DNA from: Clostridiales bacterium | GTDB lineage: Bacteria > Bacillota > Clostridia > Lachnospirales > Lachnospiraceae | Assembly (NCBI GenBank): GCA_019423795.1 | Contig: JAHZAT010000067.1 | Span: 1 to 64,000 of the forward strand | Length of the DNA stretch: 64,000 nt | Direction of reading: 5' to 3' | Part shown: in pieces, positions 7,311 to 15,511 of the stretch | Layout: every line of letters begins with the position of its first letter | Numbering within the stretch: the stretch's first letter is position 1 | Notes under the pieces: generated by a model | Told to the model about the DNA's origin: nothing | The model's input: the letters and a program-made list of their open reading frames with translations, nothing else | Databases searched by the model: none | Position numbers and translations under genes: made by a program

Positions 7311-9182
7311 ATGTTAGAATATATCAATGATCCAAATGATATAAAACGGATTCAGCCAGAGGATTATAAACTTCTGGCGAAAGATATCCGCCGTTTTCTG
7401 TTGAAAAATGTCAGTCGTACAGGAGGACATCTGGCATCGAATCTTGGAATCGTAGAACTTACGATGGCACTTCATCTTGTTCTTGATTTTCCAAAGGATC
7501 AGTTGATCTTTGATGTTGGACATCAATCCTATGTACACAAGATTTTGACAGGCAGAAAGGATGGATTTCAGAATCTGCGACAATTTCATGGTATGAGTGG
7601 GTTCCCAAAGAGAAAAGAAAGTAACTGTGATGCATTCCATAGTGGACACAGTTCCATGTCTTTATCTGCTGCACTTGGGATGGTTACGGCAAGAGATATC
7701 AATCATACAGATGAGACGATCGTTGCGGTAATCGGAGATGGTGCTTTATCTGGAGGAATGGCATACGAAGCATTAAATAATATGGCAAGACTTCGTAAAG
7801 AAAAGAAAAATCTTATAGTTATTTTAAATGATAATAAGATGTCTATTGCAGAAAATGTCGGTGGAATGTCTGCATATTTAAATAAAGTCAGAACAAAGAA
7901 AGAATATATTGAATTCAAAGGAAATGTAGAGCAGTATTTGATGAAGATTCCGGGGATCGGAAGGGAACTGACAACGATCATTAAGAAATCAAAAGATTCG
8001 ATCAAACAGTTATTTGTTCCGGGAATGTATTTTGAAGATATGGGGATTACATATGTTGGACCGATTGACGGACATAATATTCCTTTAATGGTGGATACAT
8101 TAAATCGTGCAAAACAATTAGATGAGCCAATCATCATTCATGTTGTAACAAAGAAAGGAAAAGGTTATCGCCCTGCGGAACAAAATCCAGCGAAATTTCA
8201 TGGAATCAGCCCGTTTTCCCTAAAGACAGGAGAAGTACTTAAAAAGTCAGATAATCCATCTAATACAGCTGTATTTTCCCAGACATTGATCGAAGAAGCA
8301 AAGAAAGATAAAACGATCGTTGCTGTAACGGCAGCTATGCCAGATGGAACTGGACTAGGTAAATTCAAGGAACATTTTCCAGATCGATTCTTTGATGTAG
8401 GAATTGCAGAGCAACATGCGGTAACATTTTGCGCAGGTATGGCTTCTAGAGGATTAAAACCAGTATTTGCAGTTTATTCCACTTTTTTGCAAAGAGGATT
8501 TGATCAGGTTCTTCATGATGTTGCGATTGGTAATTATCCAGTGATCTTTGGGATCGATCGTTCAGGTCTTGTTGGAGCAGATGGAGAAACGCATCAGGGA
8601 ATCTTTGATATCCCATATTTATCTATGATTCCAAATGTTACAGTCATGGCACCGATCAATGGAAGAGAACTTAAAGAGATGTTAAAAGATGCACTACATC
8701 ATGCAAAGGGACCAACGGCGATCAAGTATTCTAGAGGAGAAGCTCTTTCTTTGTATGAAGATCAGTTTGAAGAGTTACACTATGGAAAAGGTCAGGTAAT
8801 CAAAGAAGGAAGCGATGCCGTGATCATTGGTGTGGGTAATATTTTTGATGAGGCAGATCAAGCAGTGAAGATCCTTGGAGAAGAAGGATATAATATTGGA
8901 CTTGTGAATCCAAGATATATAAAACCATTTGACAAAGAAATGATTCTTGATCTGGCAGGAAAATATGACAAGATCATTACTGTTGAAGAAGGCGTTTTAA
9001 ATGGTGGTTTTGGAATGATGATCAATGAATTCTTAAGTGAAAATGATTATAAAGGGAAAGTAAGATGCTTTGGAATTGATGATCGGTTTGTAGAACATGG
9101 CTCTGTGAGTGAATTAAGAAAAATGCTTAAGATTGATGGAGAAAGTATTGCTGACTCTATCAGACAATGGATGAAGGAATAG
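7311..9182 (+). CDS. dxs: 1-deoxy-D-xylulose-5-phosphate synthase
   Basis: A 623-residue thiamine-diphosphate enzyme making DXP from pyruvate and glyceraldehyde-3-phosphate, the entry to the MEP pathway. The ThDP/Mg motif GDGALSGG begins at residue 142 and its Asn follows in NDNKMSIAEN. YVGPIDGHN and the transketolase pyrimidine segment FFDVGIAEQHAVTF are intact. AGGGAG precedes the ATG. No TPP riboswitch is seen; expression depends on the operon promoter. dxr and ispG of the same pathway are at 43587 and 45775. Confidence 0.96.
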   Translation: MLEYINDPNDIKRIQPEDYKLLAKDIRRFLLKNVSRTGGHLASNLGIVELTMALHLVLDFPKDQLIFDVGHQSYVHKILTGRKDGFQNLRQFHGMSGFPKRKESNCDAFHSGHSSMSLSAALGMVTARDINHTDETIVAVIGDGALSGGMAYEALNNMARLRKEKKNLIVILNDNKMSIAENVGGMSAYLNKVRTKKEYIEFKGNVEQYLMKIPGIGRELTTIIKKSKDSIKQLFVPGMYFEDMGITYVGPIDGHNIPLMVDTLNRAKQLDEPIIIHVVTKKGKGYRPAEQNPAKFHGISPFSLKTGEVLKKSDNPSNTAVFSQTLIEEAKKDKTIVAVTAAMPDGTGLGKFKEHFPDRFFDVGIAEQHAVTFCAGMASRGLKPVFAVYSTFLQRGFDQVLHDVAIGNYPVIFGIDRSGLVGADGETHQGIFDIPYLSMIPNVTVMAPINGRELKEMLKDALHHAKGPTAIKYSRGEALSLYEDQFEELHYGKGQVIKEGSDAVIIGVGNIFDEADQAVKILGEEGYNIGLVNPRYIKPFDKEMILDLAGKYDKIITVEEGVLNGGFGMMINEFLSENDYKGKVRCFGIDDRFVEHGSVSELRKMLKIDGESIADSIRQWMKE

Positions 9183-9186
9183 AACA

Positions 9187-10008
9187 ATGAAAAAAGAACG
9201 TTTAGATGTATTATTAGTAAAGAAAGGGCTTGCATCTTCCAGAGAAAAAGCGAAAGCGATCATTATGTCAGGTATCGTGTTTGTCGATGGACAAAGAGAA
9301 GATAAAGCAGGATCTACTTTTGATGAGAAACAGGAGATTGTAGTAAAAGGAAAAACATTAAAATATGTTAGTCGTGGTGGATTGAAACTTGAGAAAGCCA
9401 TGAATAACTTTGATATCGTACTAAAAGATAAAGTCTGTATGGACGTTGGAGCTTCCACAGGTGGATTCACAGATTGTATGCTGCAAAATGGTGCAGTGAA
9501 AGTTTATTCTGTGGACGTTGGACACGGACAGTTAGACTGGAAATTAAGAAATGATGAGAGGGTTGTCTGCATGGAACGCACAAACATGCGTTATATGACA
9601 GAAGATGATATTGATGAGAAAGCATCATTTGTATCAATTGATGTTTCCTTCATTTCCCTTACGAAGATTCTTCCTGCGGTATATCGAATCTTGAATATGG
9701 GCGGAGAAGTGGTTGCACTGATCAAGCCACAGTTTGAAGCTGGAAGAGAAAAGGTCGGGAAAAAGGGTGTTGTAAGAGATCCGAAAGTCCATGAAGAGGT
9801 AATTGAGAAGATTTGTGATTTTGCATCGTCTAATGGATTTGAATTACTACATCTTGATTATTCTCCGATCAAAGGGCCAGAGGGAAATATTGAATATTTA
9901 TTACATATGAGAAAAACAGAGACAATGGAGAATGGACATACAATGGCAGATCAGATTATAAAGATCGTAGATGCATCTCATAATGATCTGGCAAAAAATA
10001 AGGAATAA
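9187..10008 (+). CDS. tlyA: TlyA family 23S/16S rRNA 2'-O-methyltransferase (hemolysin A homologue)
   Basis: A 273-residue protein with an N-terminal S4 RNA-binding domain (RLDVLLVKKGLASSREKAKA) and an FtsJ/RrmJ SAM-binding domain (MDVGASTGGFTDCMLQNGA). TlyA family members methylate ribose in rRNA; membrane-lytic activity has also been claimed for homologues. It starts four bases after dxs. The GGEVVALIKPQFEAGREKVGKKG stretch, read in pieces, is conserved in the family. Confidence 0.9.
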   Translation: MKKERLDVLLVKKGLASSREKAKAIIMSGIVFVDGQREDKAGSTFDEKQEIVVKGKTLKYVSRGGLKLEKAMNNFDIVLKDKVCMDVGASTGGFTDCMLQNGAVKVYSVDVGHGQLDWKLRNDERVVCMERTNMRYMTEDDIDEKASFVSIDVSFISLTKILPAVYRILNMGGEVVALIKPQFEAGREKVGKKGVVRDPKVHEEVIEKICDFASSNGFELLHLDYSPIKGPEGNIEYLLHMRKTETMENGHTMADQIIKIVDASHNDLAKNKE

Positions 10009-10009
10009 C

Positions 10010-10870
10010 ATGAAGAATTTTTTGATTTTAACGAATGAGCAAAAAGATCCGGGATTTCGTATTTCAAAACAAATTCAGGATTATATTGAGAAAAATGGTG
10101 GAAAAAGCCATAGGATGTGTGAGTTTACAAGACATATTCAGAAAGATATGAAATGTATTACGAAAGATACAGAATGTGTGATCGTTCTCGGTGGAGATGG
10201 AACAATGCTTCATGCAGCCAGACTGGTTGTAGATCATGATATTCCAATGGTTGGAGTCAATCTTGGAACACTTGGCTTTTTGACAGAGATTGAGTTATCT
10301 AAGCTGTATGAGGGCCTAGATGGACTGTTAAATGATACTTTTCAGGTTGAAGAGAGAATGATGCTAGATGGACGTGTGATCCATGCAGATCAGGAAACAG
10401 ATCATCTTCCTGCATTAAATGATGTTGTGATCGCAAGAAGTGGTTTTTCGAGAATTATTTCATTTCGTATTATGGTCAATGGAAAGCTGCTAGATGTTTA
10501 TGAAGCAGATGGAATCATTATCTCGACGCCAACAGGTTCTACAGGATATAATTTATCTGCTGGAGGTCCTATTGTGAATCCGAAAGCTAACGTAATTCTT
10601 GTAACACCGATCTGTCCTCATTCATTGCAGTCAAATAGTCTTGTTTTGTCGCAGGATGATGAGATTGATATTTATATTGAGAATGTAAGGGAATCTCAGT
10701 TAGAAGAAGCCTATGTTACATTTGATGGGCAGGTTGCACGAAAACTTCAGCCGGGAGATGTCCTTCAAGTAAGAAGATCAAAGAAGATTGCAAGGATCAT
10801 TAAAGTGAAAGGAGACAGCTTTTACAGAATCCTTCGAATCAAAGTTGGAGGTCAGAATGAAGAAGAATAG
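10010..10870 (+). CDS. nadK: NAD(+) kinase
   Basis: A 286-residue kinase that phosphorylates NAD to NADP. The GGDG motif lies at residues 61-64, followed by GVNLGTLGFLTE and the TPTGSTGYNLSAGGP substrate segment. The start at 10010 follows the tlyA stop by one base with AAGGAA upstream; a longer start would run back into tlyA without a ribosome site. Its end overlaps argR by 14 bases. Confidence 0.95.
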   Translation: MKNFLILTNEQKDPGFRISKQIQDYIEKNGGKSHRMCEFTRHIQKDMKCITKDTECVIVLGGDGTMLHAARLVVDHDIPMVGVNLGTLGFLTEIELSKLYEGLDGLLNDTFQVEERMMLDGRVIHADQETDHLPALNDVVIARSGFSRIISFRIMVNGKLLDVYEADGIIISTPTGSTGYNLSAGGPIVNPKANVILVTPICPHSLQSNSLVLSQDDEIDIYIENVRESQLEEAYVTFDGQVARKLQPGDVLQVRRSKKIARIIKVKGDSFYRILRIKVGGQNEEE

Positions 10871-11315
10871 GCAGGAAGCGATCATTGAGTTGATTCAGAA
10901 GTATCCAATTGAAACACAGGAAGAGTTATTATCAAGATTGAATCAGATTGGATTTAAGACGACACAGGCGACGATTTCGAGAGATATCAGGGAACTTGCG
11001 CTGATCAAAAAACCAGATGCAGATGGGAAACAGATATATTGTCTGATCGATCAAGAAGATGAGACTTCAAGAAAATATCAGAGAATTCTTGCAGAGGCGA
11101 TTGTGTCCATGGAATTAGCAGAGAATATGCTTGTTGTAAAAACAGTTTCTGGAATGGCAATGGCATCAGCAGCGGCACTTGATTCGTTAAATATTATCGG
11201 TATGGTTGGGACGATTGCGGGTGATGATACAATTATGTGTGTCATGAAAGATAAAAATATTGGAAGAACTGCGATCGCAGAGATTAATCATATGATCAAA
11301 AAATTAAAAGAATAA
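10857..11315 (+). CDS. argR: Arginine repressor
   Basis: A 152-residue hexameric arginine-sensing repressor/activator (ArgR/AhrC). The winged-helix part contains TQEELLSRLNQIGFKTTQATI and SRDIRELALIK. The C-terminal arginine pocket is GTIAGDDTIM. The start at 10857 has TGGAGGT just upstream, inside nadK. Its place between nadK and recN is standard in Clostridia; the arginine genes it controls are outside the window. Confidence 0.94.
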   Translation: MKKNRQEAIIELIQKYPIETQEELLSRLNQIGFKTTQATISRDIRELALIKKPDADGKQIYCLIDQEDETSRKYQRILAEAIVSMELAENMLVVKTVSGMAMASAAALDSLNIIGMVGTIAGDDTIMCVMKDKNIGRTAIAEINHMIKKLKE

Positions 11316-11334
11316 AAAAACAGAGAGGAAATCT

Positions 11335-13017
11335 ATGCTGCAGAATTTACATGTAAAGAATCTTGCGTTGATCGACGAGATTGAGATTACATTTGATGAA
11401 CATTTAAATATACTAACTGGTGAGACAGGTGCAGGGAAATCGGTCTTGATAGGATCCATAGAAAGTGCACTAGGTAAGAAAATCTCTAAAGATATGATCC
11501 GTCCAGGTGCTAAAGAAGCAGTTATTGAACTGCTTTTTTGGATTGAAGATGAAAAACTCATCAAAGAAATTGAAGCGTTTGATCTTGAAGTGGAAGATGG
11601 GCAGATCTTTATTAAACGTGTGATCAACGAAAAGAGAAGTATTAATAAGATCAATGATAGTACAGTTACATTAAATACGTTAAGAGAAGTATCAAGAAGA
11701 TTATTTGATCTTCATGGGCAACAGGAACACCAAGTGCTCTTAAAAGAGAAAAATCATCTAAGTATGATGGATCATTTTTTACCAATAGAAGCAAAAAAAT
11801 CGTTAGAAGAATGCAGGGAACTGTCAAAGAAATATCACAAGATTGAAGAAAAAATTAAAGAAATATCAATCGATGATCAGCAAAGATTAAGAGAACTTGA
11901 TTTTCTTAAACATGAGATTTCAGAGATTGAGAATGCAAATCTGATCGAAGGAGAAGATGAAGAATTAGAAGCGGTCTATAAAAAGATTCTTCATAGCAAA
12001 GAGATCATTACATCTTGTCAGGCGGCAAGTATGCTGACTGGATATGAAGAAGAGATTTCTATCGGGAATCAACTAAGTGAAAGTCTTAGAAAAATGCAGG
12101 AAATCAGTCATTTAGATCCGGTAATACAAGGATTTTATGAGCAGTTATTATCCATAGAAGATCTTTTGAATGGATTTCACCAGGAATTGACAGATTATAT
12201 GGAAAATATGGATTTTGATGAACAGACATATCAGGAAGCAGAAGAACGATTAAATGTCATCAATTCCCTCAAAGATAAATATGGTTCCTCCATTGAAGAG
12301 ATCCTTGCATACGGACAAAAAGCATCAGAGCGGTATAATATTTTATGTGATGTAGAACATGAGATTGATATACTAAAACAGGAACAAAAACAGATAAAAG
12401 AACAATATATAAAAGAAGCTGAAAATCTGTCGCAAAAACGAGAAAAAGAAGCTAAAAAACTGGAACGTGATATTACAAAAGCGTTGGAAGATCTGAATTT
12501 CTTAGATGTGAGATTTGAGATCGAAATGACAAGAAAGAATCAGATCTCACCAGATGGAATTGACCAGATACGTTTTATGATCTCAACAAATCCGGGACTT
12601 CCAATGCGTCCAGTTCAGGAAGTTGCATCTGGTGGTGAGTTGTCACGTATCATGCTTGCATTAAAGTCCGTTTCGGCACAGGCGGATGGTGTTGATACAT
12701 TGATCTTTGATGAGATTGACACGGGAATCAGTGGAGAAACAGCAAATCGTGTTGCTAAGAAAATGGCAGTGATTTCAAAAGATCATCAGGTAATTGCGAT
12801 CACGCATCTTCCACAGATTGCAGCTATGGCAGACAGTCATTATTTTATCAGGAAACAGACAGACCAAAAAAATACACAAACAATGATTTACAAATTAAAT
12901 AAAGAAGAATCATTGAAAGAAATTTCGAGAATGATCAGTGGAGATCAGAGAAGTGAAGCATCCATGGAACATGCAAAAGAAATGAAAACATTGGCAGATC
13001 AAACAAAATTATACTGA
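11335..13017 (+). CDS. recN: DNA repair protein RecN
   Basis: A 560-residue SMC-like ATPase acting early in double-strand-break repair. Walker A is GETGAGKS at residues 29-36, a long coiled coil spans roughly 150-380, then the ABC signature ASGGELSR and Walker B LIFDEIDTGISG. GAGAGGAAA precedes the start. It is the last gene of the asp23 operon, followed by a terminator abutting spoIVB. Confidence 0.95.
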   Translation: MLQNLHVKNLALIDEIEITFDEHLNILTGETGAGKSVLIGSIESALGKKISKDMIRPGAKEAVIELLFWIEDEKLIKEIEAFDLEVEDGQIFIKRVINEKRSINKINDSTVTLNTLREVSRRLFDLHGQQEHQVLLKEKNHLSMMDHFLPIEAKKSLEECRELSKKYHKIEEKIKEISIDDQQRLRELDFLKHEISEIENANLIEGEDEELEAVYKKILHSKEIITSCQAASMLTGYEEEISIGNQLSESLRKMQEISHLDPVIQGFYEQLLSIEDLLNGFHQELTDYMENMDFDEQTYQEAEERLNVINSLKDKYGSSIEEILAYGQKASERYNILCDVEHEIDILKQEQKQIKEQYIKEAENLSQKREKEAKKLERDITKALEDLNFLDVRFEIEMTRKNQISPDGIDQIRFMISTNPGLPMRPVQEVASGGELSRIMLALKSVSAQADGVDTLIFDEIDTGISGETANRVAKKMAVISKDHQVIAITHLPQIAAMADSHYFIRKQTDQKNTQTMIYKLNKEESLKEISRMISGDQRSEASMEHAKEMKTLADQTKLY

Positions 13018-13036
13018 TTATGAAAACGGTAATTTT

Positions 13037-13079
13037 CATATAATAAAAAGGATATATCAATTACGATATGTCCTTTTTT
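13037..13079 (+). terminator. recN terminator with overlapping putative spoIVB promoter
   Basis: AAAAAGGATATATC (13045-13058) pairs with GATATGTCCTTTTT (13065-13078), loop AATTAC, giving an intrinsic terminator. CATATAAT (13037-13044) just ahead could be a -10 element. A transcript starting about seven bases later would lack the first part of the 5' arm and so escape termination. The terminator ends directly at the spoIVB ribosome site. Confidence 0.7.
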
Positions 13080-13091
13080 AGGAGGAAGAAT

Positions 13092-14309
13092 ATGAAAAAA
13101 TACAGTTACCGTAAGCTTCTCATTATACTTTTTATGTTGAATTTATTTGCAATCACAGTGTTTTATATCAAATATTGTAAATCACAATTGCCAAATACGA
13201 TTCATATCAAGAAAGGAGAAAAAATATCACTTTGCTATAATATTCCAGCAAGTGCGACGATCAATAACCAGAAGATTAAACTAAACAGAACTTTTATTTT
13301 TCAGAAATGCAGCAGTGGGCAGTATGAGATGAAAACTAGTTTGTTTGGGGCTATTCCGCTTAAAAAGATTAAGGTAAAAGTAGTTGATGGACAGAAAGTT
13401 ATCCCGAGTGGACAGGTTGTCGGAATTTATGTTGAAACAAATGGACTTTTAGTGATCGATACCGATGGTTTTACTGGAGAAAATGGAGTCGATCATGCAC
13501 CAAGCAAAAATAAATTGTATCGTGGGGATTATATTAAAAAGATAGACGGAGCAGATGTTTTGTCGAAAAAGCAGTTTATTGAAAAAATTAATCAAAGTAA
13601 TGGAAATTCTGTTACATTGACAGTCAGCCGTAGATCAAAAGTGTTGAAGATTAAGATTAAGCCGGAGTTTTCAAAGACAGATCATATGTATAAGATCGGG
13701 GCATGGATCAGGGATAATACACAAGGAATCGGAACTATGACATATATAAAAAAAGATTCTTTTGGAGGCTTAGGACATGGAATTTATGATATGGATACAG
13801 GAAAGCTTTTAAAGATCAAAGGCGGATTTTTATTAACTCCACAGATTTATTCTATCAAAAAGGGAAAATCAGGAACACCAGGAGAGATTGTTGGAAGTAT
13901 CGAGTACAAAGAAGAAAATATTATAGGATCTATAAAAAAGAATACAGAAAAAGGAATTTATGGAACAGTATCGGATACGGAAAGTAAAGCATATGAAATT
14001 GGATACAGACAAGACGTTAAGAAAGGGAAGGCTTATATTTTGTCAAATCTTACAGGCTCTATGAAGAAATATGAAATTAGAATTTCTAAAGTTGTTCCAT
14101 CCGATACAGATGTTTTAAAAAGCATGGAAATTGAAGTTACAGATAAACGGTTGTTAAATCTTACAAATGGAATCATACAAGGAATGAGTGGAAGTCCGAT
14201 CATACAGGATGGAAAATTGATTGGTGCAGTAACCCATGTTTTTGTAGATGATCCGACAAAAGGATATGCAATTTTGATGGAAACAATGATTTATGAGATG
14301 AAAAAATAG
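13092..14309 (+). CDS. spoIVB: SpoIVB peptidase
   Basis: A 405-residue forespore-secreted serine peptidase that triggers pro-sigma-K processing by cleaving SpoIVFA. One N-terminal membrane segment (about 7-29) is followed by a PDZ-like region (roughly 105-190) and the S55 peptidase domain. Catalytic marks are His in GGLGHG and Ser in GMSGSP. The start has AGGAGG six bases upstream. It should be made in the forespore, but no clear sigma-F or sigma-G promoter is recognised. Unlike the usual order, sbcDC separates it from spo0A. Confidence 0.92.
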   Translation: MKKYSYRKLLIILFMLNLFAITVFYIKYCKSQLPNTIHIKKGEKISLCYNIPASATINNQKIKLNRTFIFQKCSSGQYEMKTSLFGAIPLKKIKVKVVDGQKVIPSGQVVGIYVETNGLLVIDTDGFTGENGVDHAPSKNKLYRGDYIKKIDGADVLSKKQFIEKINQSNGNSVTLTVSRRSKVLKIKIKPEFSKTDHMYKIGAWIRDNTQGIGTMTYIKKDSFGGLGHGIYDMDTGKLLKIKGGFLLTPQIYSIKKGKSGTPGEIVGSIEYKEENIIGSIKKNTEKGIYGTVSDTESKAYEIGYRQDVKKGKAYILSNLTGSMKKYEIRISKVVPSDTDVLKSMEIEVTDKRLLNLTNGIIQGMSGSPIIQDGKLIGAVTHVFVDDPTKGYAILMETMIYEMKK

Positions 14310-14371
14310 AAGATGCTTTTTAAGTATAAATTTGTTACAATAGAAAAATAAAAAATAGGAGGATGAGGGAT

Positions 14372-15511
14372 ATGAAGATTTTGCATCTGGCAGATTTACA
14401 TCTTGGAAAAAGAGTGAATGAGATGTCGATGATCGAAGATCAGAAGTATATATTAGATCAGATCATAACATTAATCAAAGAAGAAAGTGTAGGAATTGTT
14501 TTACTATGCGGAGATATTTACGATAAATCAATCCCTACGATCGAAGCAATACATCTTCTTGATGAGTTTTTAGATCAATTAAGTAAAATGGCGATTAAAG
14601 TACTTATGATAAGCGGAAATCACGATTCAATTGATCGTTTATCATTTGGGAAGAGCTTATTTACACGTTCTAATTTATATATTGCATCGCAATTTGAAAA
14701 TGAAATAGAAAAGATCACAGTAAAAGAAAATGGAATCACAGTGAATTTTTATATGTTGCCATTTGTAAAATCTGCTTATATCAGCCATATATTTCAGCTG
14801 CAGACAGACTCATATGAGGAATGTTTCCGATATCTGATTGAACACACAAAGATAGATGAAGAAGAAACAAACATTTTGTTATCCCATCAGTTTGTGACTG
14901 CAAATAAGAAAAATCCAGAGTTGTCAGACTCAGAAACAAGTAGTCTTGGAGGAATTGATAATATTGATTTTCATATTTTTGATCCATTTGATTATGTAGC
15001 ACTTGGACATATTCATAAACCACAGGCGATGGGACGTGAAATGGTTAGATATGCAGGATCGATTCTTAAGTATTCATTTTCAGAGATTCATATGGACAAG
15101 AAGGCAACAATTCTTACAATTGATGCAAAGAAAGAAATATCTTTGTCATTTCACCCACTAAAACCTTTGAGAGATATGAGAGAAATTGAATGTTCATTAG
15201 AAGAATTATTAAAAAAACAATGTGAGATTGGTAATCAAGAAGATTATATGCATGTAATTCTTACAGATGAAGAACAGATTTTAGATGCGATTGGAAAAGT
15301 GAGAACAATTTATCCAAATGTTATGCAGATCAGTTTCAAAAATCGTAGGCACATGAAACAGTTAGAAAGTGCACAGATCAAAGAAGATCAGATTTCAGAT
15401 CAAAGTCCAGCGGAATTATTTGAGCAGTTTTATAAGATGCAAAATCATATTGATTTGGATGAGAAAAGATTACAGCTGGTGTTATCAGTTTTTGAGGAGG
15501 TGATCCGATGA
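14372..15511 (+). CDS. sbcD: Exonuclease SbcD (Mre11 homologue)
   Basis: A 379-residue metallophosphoesterase nuclease subunit of SbcCD, which cleaves DNA hairpins and protein-blocked ends. Metal-binding motifs are HLADLHLGK, LCGDIYDKS, SGNHDSIDR and LGHIHKP. The start is set by AGGAGG at 14357-14362; an ATG at 14363 is too close. The stop overlaps the sbcC start as ATGA, so the two are co-translated. Confidence 0.94.
   Translation: MKILHLADLHLGKRVNEMSMIEDQKYILDQIITLIKEESVGIVLLCGDIYDKSIPTIEAIHLLDEFLDQLSKMAIKVLMISGNHDSIDRLSFGKSLFTRSNLYIASQFENEIEKITVKENGITVNFYMLPFVKSAYISHIFQLQTDSYEECFRYLIEHTKIDEEETNILLSHQFVTANKKNPELSDSETSSLGGIDNIDFHIFDPFDYVALGHIHKPQAMGREMVRYAGSILKYSFSEIHMDKKATILTIDAKKEISLSFHPLKPLRDMREIECSLEELLKKQCEIGNQEDYMHVILTDEEQILDAIGKVRTIYPNVMQISFKNRRHMKQLESAQIKEDQISDQSPAELFEQFYKMQNHIDLDEKRLQLVLSVFEEVIR

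Noticed and set aside
13561..13567. TGTCGAA 0A-box core inside spoIVB
   Set aside because: It is within coding sequence and far from any promoter; a chance heptamer.
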